A stretch of 40,565 nt of DNA from Modestobacter caceresii. Its GTDB lineage: Bacteria; Actinomycetota; Actinomycetes; Mycobacteriales; Geodermatophilaceae. The notes beneath the pieces are model-generated. The model was not told where the DNA came from. It was given only the letters and a program-made list of their open reading frames with translations, and made no database searches. This document shows positions 1 through 7,818 of the stretch, piece after piece. The stretch covers positions 51,574-92,138 of the forward strand of contig NZ_JPMX01000040.1 of NCBI RefSeq assembly GCF_000761485.1. The letters are read 5' to 3'. Both the position numbers and the translations under genes were made by a program. Within the stretch, counting starts at the first letter, position 1. Every line of letters begins with the position of its first letter.

Positions 1-1000
1 CGGACTTCAGCACCCGGTCGAACGCCTCGTTGATCTGCCCGGCGTCGATGACCTCGACGTCGGCGGTGATCCCTTGCTCGGCGCAGAAGTCGAGCATCTC
101 CTGGGTCTCCCGGATGCCGCCGAAGGACGAGCCGGCGTAGGAGCGGCGCTGACCGAGCAGGGCGAACACGTTCACCGACATCGGCTCGGCGGGGACACCG
201 AGGTTGACCAGGGCGCCGTCCATCGCGACCAGCGACAGGAAGGCATCGACGTCGACCTTGGCGCTGACCGTGTTGAGCACCAGGTCGAAGGTGTTGGCCA
301 GTTCGGTGAAGGTCGCCGGGTCGCTGGTCGCGCGGTAGTCATCGGCGCCCAGCCGCAGGCCGTCGTCCTTCTTGCTCAGCGTCTGGGACAGCACGGTGAC
401 CTCCGCGCCCATGGCCTTGGCCAGCTTGACCGCCAGATGGCCCAGCCCGCCCAGGCCGACGACGGCGACCTTGGTCCCCGGGCCGGCGTTCCAGTGCCGC
501 AGCGGCGAGTAGGTGGTGATGCCCGCGCACAGCAGCGGCGCAGCGGCGGCCGGGTCCAGACCAGCGGGGACCTTGACGACGAAGTCCTCGACCACCGGGA
601 CGTGCGTGGAGTACCCGCCCTGGGTGAGCCGGCCGTCCACGTCCACCCCACCGAAGACCAGGGTGTGGCCGTTGAGGCAGTACTGCTCCTCGCCCTTGCG
701 GCAGTTGACGCACTCCCGGCAGGAGTTGACCATGCAACCCACGCCCACCCGGTCACCCACGGCGTGCCGGGTCACCTGCGGGCCGACCTCGGTGACGGTC
801 CCCACGATCTCGTGGCCGGGCACCAGCGGGTTGGGCACGGGACCGAAGTCACCGCGGGCGAAGTGGATGTCGGAGTGACAGATCCCGCAGTAGTCGATCT
901 CGATCATGACGTCCCGCGGCCCGAGATCACGCCGCTGGACGGTCATCGGAGTGAGCGGGTCGGTGGCGGACGTCGCGCCGTAGGCGTTGACGGTGAGCAC
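1..1000 (-). CDS. NAD(P)-dependent zinc alcohol dehydrogenase (AdhC/YahK type), 3' end outside window
   Basis: Medium-chain dehydrogenase that oxidises alcohols or reduces aldehydes with NAD(P)(H) in the cytoplasm. The minus-strand frame stays open from a GTG at 1000 to the left edge, so the C-terminus is missing. The catalytic zinc motif CGICHSD (about residues 38-44) and PGHE (61-64) are present, followed by the four-cysteine structural zinc lobe (CMVNSCRECVNC, near residue 90) and the Rossmann glycine motif VVGLGGLGH. This is the AdhC/YahK/cinnamyl-alcohol branch. The start is supported by a GGAG ribosome site about 5 bases upstream. The 5' region (1001-1218) carries one copy of the shared promoter element at 1125-1148. 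A gutted relative lies at 6000-6290. Substrate cannot be read from sequence. Confidence 0.9.
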   Translation of the reverse strand, partial: MLTVNAYGATSATDPLTPMTVQRRDLGPRDVMIEIDYCGICHSDIHFARGDFGPVPNPLVPGHEIVGTVTEVGPQVTRHAVGDRVGVGCMVNSCRECVNCRKGEEQYCLNGHTLVFGGVDVDGRLTQGGYSTHVPVVEDFVVKVPAGLDPAAAAPLLCAGITTYSPLRHWNAGPGTKVAVVGLGGLGHLAVKLAKAMGAEVTVLSQTLSKKDDGLRLGADDYRATSDPATFTELANTFDLVLNTVSAKVDVDAFLSLVAMDGALVNLGVPAEPMSVNVFALLGQRRSYAGSSFGGIRETQEMLDFCAEQGITADVEVIDAGQINEAFDRVLKS

Positions 1001-1124
1001 GGTTCTCCAGGTGTCGTGGGACGTAGCCGCTCCGGGGTGCCGCCGCTCTTCTGGCGGGGACTTCACCTCGGAGGTGATGACCAGAGAACCCTCGAACAGC
1101 GCGGGTTGGCAGGGCCGGTCGTTC

Positions 1125-1148
1125 CAGGTACCGGCAGAGCCCCCCTCC
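1125..1148 (+). promoter_or_regulatory. Shared redox-regulon element, copy at the adh promoter
   Basis: AGGTACCGGCAGAGCCCCCC matches 19 of 20 positions of the window consensus RGGTACYGRCAGRGCCTCCC. It lies about 125 bases upstream of the minus-strand adh start and downstream of nadK. A partial second arm (TTGGCAGGGCC) occurs in the same orientation at 1106-1116. Confidence 0.6.
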
Positions 1149-1218
1149 CGGCTTGCGGACCGCTCAGGCATGCACGACGTGCCTGGCGTCGTCGGGTCCG
1201 GTCGCCGCGCGGTGCGGC

Positions 1219-2298
1219 TCAGAGGTCGCGGAACAGCTGGGCGATGTCATCGGGCATCGGCACGTCGTCCGAAGGCCGGTAGTCGGCCGGCGGCGTTCCG
1301 TCCGCGGTCGCGGCGGCGGCGTCGGCCAGCCCGAAACGGGCACGCAGCCGACCGTAGAAGTCGGTCGGGCGCAGCCGCACCAACCGCGCCCGAGTGGCGC
1401 CCGCGTGGACCGCCACCCAGTCCCCGGGCTCCAGGACGCCGCGCAGCTGGCCGTCGACGCTGACCGCCACCCGGCCGGAGCGCTCGAGCACCCGGACGCC
1501 GACCGTCTCGTCCGCGGCCAGCAGCAGACTGCGGTCGAACACCATGTGCGGAGCCACCGGGGTGAACACGAGAGCATCCAGTCGAGGCGAGACCACCGGT
1601 CCCCCGGCGGCGAAGCTGTAGGCAGTCGACCCGGTGGAGCTGGCCACGATGAGGGCATCTGCTGAGTAGGAGGCGAACAGCTTGGCGTCCAGGTAGACGC
1701 CCAGGCTGGCCTGCCGGTCGCGCGCCAGTTTCTCGAAGACCACGTCGTTCACCGCGACCTCGTCCACGGGCACGCCGTACCCCACGTCGTCCGGGTCACC
1801 GGGGCGCTGCACCGGTGGCGGCAGCGCCGGCCCTCGGCCGTAGCGGAGCAGGCCCTCGATCTCCGGTGGGATGGACAGCGGCCGACTCGCCCGCATCCGC
1901 AGCGTCAGTCGCGGCTCCACCGGTGCTGTCCCATCTACGCAGGCATCCAGCGCCCGTTCCACCTCCTCCGGTCGCACCTCGGTGAGGAAGCCGACCCGGC
2001 CCAGGTCCACGCCCAGCACCGGAGCGTCGTGCCGCGCAGCCACGCGCACCCCGCGGAGGAAGGTGCCATCGCCGCCCACGGTCACCACCAGGTCCAGCGC
2101 ACCCGTGGCGTCGTCGATACCGGCGCCCATGGTCGCGAAGGCCTCCGCCATGGAGCCGGAACCCGGGTCGGTCCACACGTCGACGTCGATGACAGCCACG
2201 TCACGGCGGCCGGCCCAGGCGCGAACCCGCTCGGCCACATCACGGGCAGCGGGACGGCCCCCGTGGACCACCAGCCCGATCCTCCGCACTGAAACCAT
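1219..2298 (-). CDS. nadK: NAD kinase
   Basis: Phosphorylates NAD to NADP in the cytoplasm and so sets the NADP(H) pool. The 359-residue product has the family signature GGDGT at residues 75-79 (in VVTVGGDGTFLRG), the VNDVVFEK segment at the position of the usual NE motif, and the STGSTAYSFAAGGPV loop. The ATG at 2298 is chosen because GGGGAGGAG sits directly upstream; a longer frame to 2331 exists but has no good ribosome site. It is somewhat longer than typical actinobacterial NadK because of an acidic, alanine-rich tail of about 40 residues. Its position beside many NADP-linked enzymes suggests an accessory copy dedicated to NADPH supply; whether the genome has a second one cannot be seen here. 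Confidence 0.92.
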   Translation of the reverse strand: MVSVRRIGLVVHGGRPAARDVAERVRAWAGRRDVAVIDVDVWTDPGSGSMAEAFATMGAGIDDATGALDLVVTVGGDGTFLRGVRVAARHDAPVLGVDLGRVGFLTEVRPEEVERALDACVDGTAPVEPRLTLRMRASRPLSIPPEIEGLLRYGRGPALPPPVQRPGDPDDVGYGVPVDEVAVNDVVFEKLARDRQASLGVYLDAKLFASYSADALIVASSTGSTAYSFAAGGPVVSPRLDALVFTPVAPHMVFDRSLLLAADETVGVRVLERSGRVAVSVDGQLRGVLEPGDWVAVHAGATRARLVRLRPTDFYGRLRARFGLADAAAATADGTPPADYRPSDDVPMPDDIAQLFRDL

Positions 2299-2421
2299 GG
2301 CTCCTCCCCGGATGAGCAACGCGATGGCCACCTCGTGCCCCGTACCGCGCCGGCGAACACCCGGGTGGGGATAGGACCGGCTCGCCGCACGCGGGAGACC
2401 GCCAGCGTGGGCCGTCCGGTC

Positions 2422-5046
2422 TCAGTCGGTCGAGCCCAGGATCCGGCCGAGAGCGGCCTCGTCGGGATGACGCAGCGTCGTCCCCGTCCGCGGGACGACG
2501 ACGACGGGCAGGTCGGCCTCGGACACGCCGAGCTCGTCCAGGAGGGCGCTGTCGGTGCCGGCCTCCACGTCGACGAGATCGGTCGTGAGGTCGTGCTCAC
2601 GGGCCCATTCGCGCAACCGGCGGGTGTCCGGGCTGCCGGGGCGCCCGATGATGCGCAGGTCGGCGGAGAGCTCGAACCGGATGGCGCGGCGGATGAGGAA
2701 GGCCCGCTGCACCAGCTCGCGCAGCTCCGTGTCCTCGGCGAGGACTTCGCGGAACTGGTCCTGCGACAGGCGGAGCACCTCGCCGGCTCGGATCACCACC
2801 GCCGTCCGGGACACGGGCTGGCTGCTGAACAGGTCCAGTTCCCCGAGGAACCGTCGTTCGCCGTGCACCCGGACGACCGGATCGGCCCCGCCCAGCTGAC
2901 CGACGACCGCCACCGCGCCGGAGAGGATGACGTGGAAGTCGTACCCGGGGTCACCGGGCCGGTAGAGGACGTCCCCGGCGACGACCTGCCGGCGAGTGCC
3001 GAAGCGTTCGAGCCGGCTGATCTGGGCGTCGGTCAGCCGCGGGTGGTCACCGCCGCGGTCCGGTGTCTCCGGCAGGTCGGCCGGGAGGTCCGGCAACGCC
3101 ACGACGGCATCCCGGCCGCGCTCGTCCGAGCCCACCGGAAGGCCACCCCCCGTCGTGGAGTCGGGGGCAGCACCTGTGAACGGACCCGGGACGGCGTCCT
3201 CGTCCGCACTCGCCAGCAGTGCGGCGGCCAGTGTGTCCGCGTCGTGGGTTCCGGTGTGCCGGCGCCCGCCGATGAAGAACGTGGGGATGCCGGTGACGCC
3301 GCTGGCCTCGGCGGAGGCGACGTCCTGCCCTATCCGACGGGCATGGCTGCCGGCGCCGAGATCGCGGGCGAAGCGCGGCAGGTCCAGGCCGATCGCCGCG
3401 GCGTGGTCGAGCAGGTCGGTCGTGGACAGCTGCTCCTGGTGGGCATAGAGCCGGTCGTACATCTCCCAGAACCGCCCCTGCCCGGCGGCGGCCTCCGCAG
3501 CCTCGGCCGCCAGCTGCGCGTGCGGATGGACGTCGGTCAGTGGTGCATGCCGGAAGACGTAGCGCAACCGGTCGCCGAAGCGCGCTCGCAGTTCGTCGAC
3601 CGCGCCGGTGGCGCGGCCGCAGAACGGGCACTCGAAGTCGCCGTACTCCACCAGCGTCAGCGGCGCCTCCGCCGGGCCCCTGATGTGGTCCCGGTCGGCG
3701 TCGACCGCCGGGTGGAGGAGGTCGGGCCGGGAGCCCGTACCCGGGGATCGCCGGGCGGCGAGCAGCAGCGTGCTCGTGCCTATCGCCATGGCCAGCAACG
3801 AGGCGGCCAGCACGCCGACCCGGGCCTGATCGGCGAGCTGTTCGTCGTCGAAGGCGAGGTCGACGATGAACAGCGAGATGGTGAAGCCGATGCCCGAGAG
3901 CGCGCCACCGCCGGCCAGGGTCGAGCCGGTGAGACCGGGCGCCAGGTCACCCAAGCGCAGCCGCACCGCGAGGACGGTGCCCAGCAGGATGCCGACGAGC
4001 TTGCCCAGCACGAGACCGGCGACGACGCCGAGTGTGATGGACGAGGTTGCCGCGGCACGCAGGGTGTCGCCGGACAGCGTCACACCGGCGTTGGCGAGGG
4101 CGAACAACGGCACGATCACGAAGCTGGTCCACGGCTGCCACAGCCGCTGCAGTCGCTCCCCCGGCGGCACGGAGCGTTCGATGGACAGCCGGGCGGCGTG
4201 CGCGAACTCCGGGTTCGGTGACTGCAGGTACGCCCGGGTGCGGCGAGCGGCGTCCTCAACCTCCTCCCGCCGGGCGATGTAGGCCGGCGTCACCAACGCG
4301 ATCACCACGCCCAGCAACGTCGGGTGGACACCAGAGAGGTACAGGGCGACCCATGCGATGGTCCCGAGTACCAAATAGGCTGGCCCCCGCCAGACGTTGA
4401 GCCACCGCAGCCCCAGCATCAGCCCCAGCACCAGCACCGCCAGACCGAGCGGGAGCAACCGCAGGTCCTCGGTGTAGAACAACGCGATGGCGGCGAGCGC
4501 GCCGACGTCGTCGGCGATCGCCAGGGCCAGGAGGAAGACCCGCAGCTGAGGTGGGCAGGCCGAGCCGACCAGGGCGAGGACGCCGAGCAGGAAGGCGGTG
4601 TCGGTCGAGATGACCACACCCCAGGCGGCCACCCCTTCCCCGCCGAGGTTGAACGCCACGTACACCAGGGCGGGGACGACCAGTCCGGCGAGGGCGGCCA
4701 GTGCCGGGACCGCAGCTCTCCGCCGGTCGGCGAGCTCCCCGATGGACAGCTCGCGCTTGACCTCCAACCCGACTACGAAGAAGAAGAAGGTCATCAGGCC
4801 GTCGTTCACCCAGTGCTGCAGGTCCAACGACAGCTCGCTGTCCCCGGCCCCGAATCGCACCGGGGTGTGCCAGAAGTCGTCGTAGCTGTCACCCCACGGC
4901 GAGTTGGCCCACAGCAGCGCGATGACCGTGGCGGCCAGCAACAGGCCCGCCCCACCGGCCTCGGTGCGCAGATGCCGACGCAACGGCGCCATCCTGGCGA
5001 GCAGACCGGTGCCGCCGGCAGTGGACCGGCTGTCAGCGACCGTCAT
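2422..5046 (-). CDS. nhaA: NhaA Na+/H+ antiporter fused to DsbA-like, cNMP-binding and glutaredoxin-like domains
   Basis: An 874-residue multidomain protein. Residues 1 to about 430 are a NhaA sodium/proton antiporter: LLWANSPW near the first helix, STDTAFLLG, and the paired acidic residues D179-D180 in AIADDVGAL, equivalent to the ion-binding Asp pair of E. coli NhaA. Residues about 450-625 are a DsbA/thioredoxin fold with C473-P-F-C476 and the cis-proline loop GVTGIPTFF. Residues about 660-775 are a cyclic-nucleotide-binding beta roll with the phosphate-cassette motif FLGELDLF (E736). Residues about 785-874 resemble the small glutaredoxin-like module that follows the cNMP domain in some actinobacterial thioredoxin-reductase fusions; the stop falls where the FAD domain would begin. 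The ATG at 5046 has GGAGAA upstream. NhaA-DsbA fusions are known in actinobacteria; the two extra C-terminal domains are unusual to me. E. coli NhaA has cytoplasmic termini, which would place the redox domain inside the cell. Confidence 0.88.
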   Translation of the reverse strand: MTVADSRSTAGGTGLLARMAPLRRHLRTEAGGAGLLLAATVIALLWANSPWGDSYDDFWHTPVRFGAGDSELSLDLQHWVNDGLMTFFFFVVGLEVKRELSIGELADRRRAAVPALAALAGLVVPALVYVAFNLGGEGVAAWGVVISTDTAFLLGVLALVGSACPPQLRVFLLALAIADDVGALAAIALFYTEDLRLLPLGLAVLVLGLMLGLRWLNVWRGPAYLVLGTIAWVALYLSGVHPTLLGVVIALVTPAYIARREEVEDAARRTRAYLQSPNPEFAHAARLSIERSVPPGERLQRLWQPWTSFVIVPLFALANAGVTLSGDTLRAAATSSITLGVVAGLVLGKLVGILLGTVLAVRLRLGDLAPGLTGSTLAGGGALSGIGFTISLFIVDLAFDDEQLADQARVGVLAASLLAMAIGTSTLLLAARRSPGTGSRPDLLHPAVDADRDHIRGPAEAPLTLVEYGDFECPFCGRATGAVDELRARFGDRLRYVFRHAPLTDVHPHAQLAAEAAEAAAGQGRFWEMYDRLYAHQEQLSTTDLLDHAAAIGLDLPRFARDLGAGSHARRIGQDVASAEASGVTGIPTFFIGGRRHTGTHDADTLAAALLASADEDAVPGPFTGAAPDSTTGGGLPVGSDERGRDAVVALPDLPADLPETPDRGGDHPRLTDAQISRLERFGTRRQVVAGDVLYRPGDPGYDFHVILSGAVAVVGQLGGADPVVRVHGERRFLGELDLFSSQPVSRTAVVIRAGEVLRLSQDQFREVLAEDTELRELVQRAFLIRRAIRFELSADLRIIGRPGSPDTRRLREWAREHDLTTDLVDVEAGTDSALLDELGVSEADLPVVVVPRTGTTLRHPDEAALGRILGSTD

Positions 5047-5190
5047 CGAGATGCTTCTCCATCGGTTCGGGGCGGCGGTGGACCGGCGGCATCGGTCGAC
5101 GCGAGGTGTGCTGGGCCGTGGGCGGACACAGGCGGTGCCCTCGACAGCGTTGCCGCATCTACAGCCAACCGCAGGACGGGGAGTGGCGCC

Positions 5191-5210
5191 AGGTACTGCC
5201 AAGGCACCCC
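5191..5210 (+). promoter_or_regulatory. Shared redox-regulon element (weaker copy) between nhaA fusion and monooxygenase relic
   Basis: AGGTACTGCCAAGGCACCCC matches 16 of 20 consensus positions. It sits in the divergent interval between the nhaA fusion (start 5046, minus) and the flavin monooxygenase relic (start 5289, plus), so it could serve either. Confidence 0.45.
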
Positions 5211-5288
5211 AGCGCCGTCCGACCACGCGGGCACCGCCGCCCCGGTGAGCCGCGGCGGCGGGTACGGGAGGAACCGGTGTGCCCAGTC

Positions 5289-5761
5289 ATGACAGTGCCT
5301 CGGAGAAGTTCGTCGGTGCGTAGCTACGTCGCGAATGTGACGGGCCCACACATCGTCGACGGGGTCGACCGGACTGTCGCGCCGGCACCTCGGCGTGCAG
5401 TCGTGGTGGGTGCGTCCCTGACGGGTCTGGTGACCTCGCTGCCTCTGGCACGCGCCGGCTGGCACGTGGTGGTCCTGGAACGCGTCGGCATCCTACGGAG
5501 GAGCGGCGCAGCACCGGCCGTGGACCCGCAGGACCTGCTCCGGCTGCTCGGATCGGGGCCTCCGTCACCGTGCCGGCCCGACCTCGCGGTCGATGCGGCG
5601 GCCACGGGCGCTGGACTCCCGGTGACGTGGGAGCGCTGCACGCCGGCTGCAGGCGGCCGCCAGGTGTGGACGTCGCCGGTTCCCGCCACCGCCCACGCGT
5701 GCCCCTCGTCCTGCTCGATCTCCACGACGCGGGACCAGTTGCGCACGTCGATGGTCGCGTG
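5289..5761 (+). pseudogene. FAD-dependent monooxygenase relic with an inverted internal segment
   Basis: Degraded copy of the flavin monooxygenase at 15233-16381. The plus frame gives RRAVVVGASLTGLVTSLPLA, the FAD-binding Rossmann start, then aligns through VDPQDLLRLLG, a short frame-shifted stretch, and LPVTW (about 5620-5634). Directly after that (5662-5761) homology continues only on the opposite strand. Everything beyond the first 150 or so residues of the family, including the GD...H FAD motif, is missing; the sequence then jumps to an SDR tail. It cannot encode a working enzyme. Promoter element copies flank it at 5191 and 5828. Confidence 0.75.
5662..5761 (-). other. Approximately 100-bp segment inverted in place inside the monooxygenase relic
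   Basis: Read on the minus strand this segment encodes RVVEIEQDEGHAWAVAGTGD. The intact paralogue has PVVEVGQDARQAWAATNTGA at about 15604-15663, exactly the stretch that should follow the preceding plus-strand homology. The piece is therefore in the correct place but reversed. I found no obvious long inverted repeat at its edges. Confidence 0.7.
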
Positions 5762-5766
5762 CCCGG

Positions 5767-5817
5767 AAGCTGACGGTCGACGGGCGCCGGACGCGGATCT
5801 ACGCCGCCCACAACTGA
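5767..5817 (+). pseudogene. C-terminal remnant of a short-chain dehydrogenase
   Basis: The frame from 5767 reads KLTVDGRRTRIYAAHN and stops at 5815-5817. This matches the last residues of the SDR at 16451-17212 (ELTVDGGQTQIYAGHN, stop). In the intact cluster that SDR follows the flavin monooxygenase, so the remnant preserves gene order although the 5' part of the gene is gone. Confidence 0.7.
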
Positions 5818-5827
5818 TCGGCGACGC

Positions 5828-5861
5828 GAGGCCCTGCCGGTACAGGTACCGGCAGGGCCTC
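5828..5861. promoter_or_regulatory. Perfect 16-bp palindromic form of the shared regulon element
   Basis: Arms 5828-5843 and 5846-5861 are exact reverse complements separated by AG. The right arm plus two following bases, AGGTACCGGCAGGGCCTCCC, is a 20 of 20 consensus match. It precedes the ADH fragment at 6000. A rho-independent terminator for the SDR remnant is the alternative reading, but there is no U-tract and the arm sequence is the repeated element. Confidence 0.7.
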
Positions 5862-5999
5862 CCTCCTGCGGTGTAGCCCGGACGCCGTCCGGGGAGGACC
5901 GAAGAGTCAGGCCGTGGTGGTACCGGTGCGACGACGCCCGCACTCCCGGCCTCTCGACGTCCCCGGTCCCCTCGCGGACCCTCACCGACAGGAGGCACC

Positions 6000-6290
6000 G
6001 TGCCCGCGAACATCGGCTACGCCACCTCCGACGCCAGCAGCCCGCTCGCTCCCCTGGAGTTCGACCGTTCACCGGTCGGACCCGAGGACGTGCTGATCGA
6101 CATCCGCTACTGCGGCGTCTGCCACTCCGACGTCCACCAGGCCCGCGACGAGTTCGACGGCGCCCTGGCCACCACCTTCCCCTGCATGCCCGGCCACGAG
6201 ATCGTGGGCATCGTCGCCGAGACCGTGGCCAAGGACGTCCGCTTCCGGTTCGTCATCGACAACGCCACCCTGCGCCCAGCGGGCGCCTGA
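6000..6290 (+). pseudogene. Internally deleted zinc alcohol dehydrogenase
   Basis: A 96-residue open frame from GTG 6000 with ribosome site CAGGAGG. Residues 1 to about 78 are the N-terminal catalytic lobe of an AdhC/YahK-type ADH with CGVCHSD and PGHEIVG. The sequence then jumps directly to KDVRFRFVIDNATL, which is the normal extreme C-terminus of the family. About 250 residues, including the structural zinc lobe and the whole NAD(P)-binding domain, are missing, yet the frame is kept. It cannot bind cofactor and is almost certainly non-functional as a dehydrogenase. Related to the intact adh at 1-1000. Confidence 0.8.
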
Positions 6291-6390
6291 CCGCGACGAG
6301 GCACACCCGACCGTGACCAGGCGCATCTCGCCCCGGCCCGGCCACGCTGCGACGCCGCCCGGCGCCCGCTCTCATCCGAAGGAGAACCTC

Positions 6391-7158
6391 ATGGAGACAT
6401 CACCCTCCGACGTGCTCGTCGTCGGAGCCACCGGCAGCGTCGGACGGCTGGCCGTGGAGGAGTCCCTCCGCCGCGGTCACCGGACCCGCGCCCTGGTCCG
6501 GAGCAGCCGCAGAGCCAGGGACCTGCCCGCCGACGCGCACGTCGTCGTGGGCGACCTGACCCGCGCCGAGACCCTCGCCGAGGCGGTGGACGGCGTGGAC
6601 GGGGTCGTCTTCACCCACGGATCGCACGGCGGCGCGCGGGACGCCGAGCTCGTCGACTACGGCGCCGTGCGCAACGTCCTGCAGGCGCTCGGCGACCGGC
6701 CGGCGCGCATCGCCCTCATGACGTCGATCGGGGTCACCCGCCACAGGCCCGCTCTCGACTGGAAGCGCCGTGGTGAGCGCCTGGTACGTGCCAGCGGCCG
6801 CCCGTACACGATCGTCCGCCCGGGTTGGTTCGGCTACAACGACCCCGACGAGCTCAGCCTGGTCATGCTGCAGGGCGACCACCGTCAGTCGGGAACGCCG
6901 GCCGACGGTGTGATCTCCCGCCGCCAGATCGCCCAGGTGCTGGTGGACGGCCTGACCTCGCCTGCGGCGGAGCGGAAGACTCTCGAGCTCGTCGCCGAGC
7001 GCGGCCCCGCCCCGGCCGACCTCGACCCGCTGTTCGCCACCCTCCGGACCGACACCCAGGGAGAGCTGGACGCCGTCCTGGACCCGGACAACATGCCGTT
7101 GTCGCAGGAGCCCGACACGGTGCAGCAGGACCTCGCCTCCCTCGGTCACCGCGCCTGA
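6391..7158 (+). CDS. NmrA-like NAD(P)-binding Rossmann-fold protein, paralogue 1
   Basis: A 255-residue atypical short-chain reductase. DVLVVGATGSVGR near the N-terminus is the glycine-rich dinucleotide loop, followed by RALVRS, the stretch DLTRAETLAEAVDGVDGVVF, and a PYTIVRPGWF segment typical of NAD(P)H-binding proteins of the NmrA/YwnB type. ATG 6391 has AAGGAG upstream. It closely resembles the products at 17221-17994 and 25035-25802 and is the only undamaged gene of this decayed cluster. Members act as isomerase or reductase-like enzymes or as cofactor-ratio sensors; the substrate is not predictable. Confidence 0.88.
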   Translation: METSPSDVLVVGATGSVGRLAVEESLRRGHRTRALVRSSRRARDLPADAHVVVGDLTRAETLAEAVDGVDGVVFTHGSHGGARDAELVDYGAVRNVLQALGDRPARIALMTSIGVTRHRPALDWKRRGERLVRASGRPYTIVRPGWFGYNDPDELSLVMLQGDHRQSGTPADGVISRRQIAQVLVDGLTSPAAERKTLELVAERGPAPADLDPLFATLRTDTQGELDAVLDPDNMPLSQEPDTVQQDLASLGHRA

Positions 7159-7253
7159 GCGTCTTCGCGAACGACAACTCCGATGGGTCAGCTCGGGAAC
7201 AGCCGGCGTGGACCCGACCTCGGTGGCGGGACAGCCAGAGCGAGGAGCGCAGC

Positions 7254-7724
7254 GTGAACATCGACTTCGCGGGAAAGGCCGCCTTCGTCACCGGCGGCTC
7301 GAAGGGGATCGGCAAGGCCATCGCCGAGACGCTGGCCGCCTCCAGCGCCAACGTCGGCGTCATGGCCCGCGGCAAGGACGAACTCGAGGCGACGGTCGCG
7401 GAGCTGAACGCCCGAGAGGGCGGCAGGGCTCTCGCCGTCGCCGGGGACGTCTCGAGCCGCGACGAGCTGGGCGAGGCCGTCCGGCGCACGGCCCGCGAGT
7501 TCGGCGGCCTGCACCTCGCGGTCAACAACGCCGGCATCACGGGGCGAGGGGGCCTGCTCCACGAGACCGGGCCGGAGAACTGGCGCACCGTCATGGGCGT
7601 CAACCTCGACGGCCTCGCCTACGCGATGATGGCCGGGATCGTCGCCTTCCTCCTGTCCGACCTGTCCAGCTGCACCACCGGGACGGACATCCTCCTCGAC
7701 GGGGCCTTCCTGCTCCGGGAGTGA
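7254..7724 (+). pseudogene. Internally deleted short-chain dehydrogenase/reductase
   Basis: A 156-residue frame from GTG 7254 with GAGGAG upstream. It begins like a normal classical SDR (AAFVTGGSKGIGKAIAETLA, VNNAG at about residue 90, then VMGVNLDGLAYAM) and then jumps to MAGIVAFLLSDLSSCTTGTD, the normal C-terminal part. The roughly 90 missing residues hold the catalytic Ser and the YxxxK pair, so the product cannot be catalytic. The frame is intact across the junction, as in the ADH fragment at 6000 and the aldo/keto reductase at 22528. Confidence 0.8.
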
Positions 7725-7818
7725 GGTCCCGCCGGCGGGCGGCAGGAACCGTCCGGGCCCGACGCCTTCGTGAACCCCTTCGATCGTCCGCCTCGTCCTT
7801 CGGAGACCGCTTCTACCC

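Noticed and set aside
2335-4221. Long plus-strand open frame opposite the nhaA fusion
   Set aside because: It is the antisense of a well-supported gene, has no family motif and a composition typical of shadow frames.
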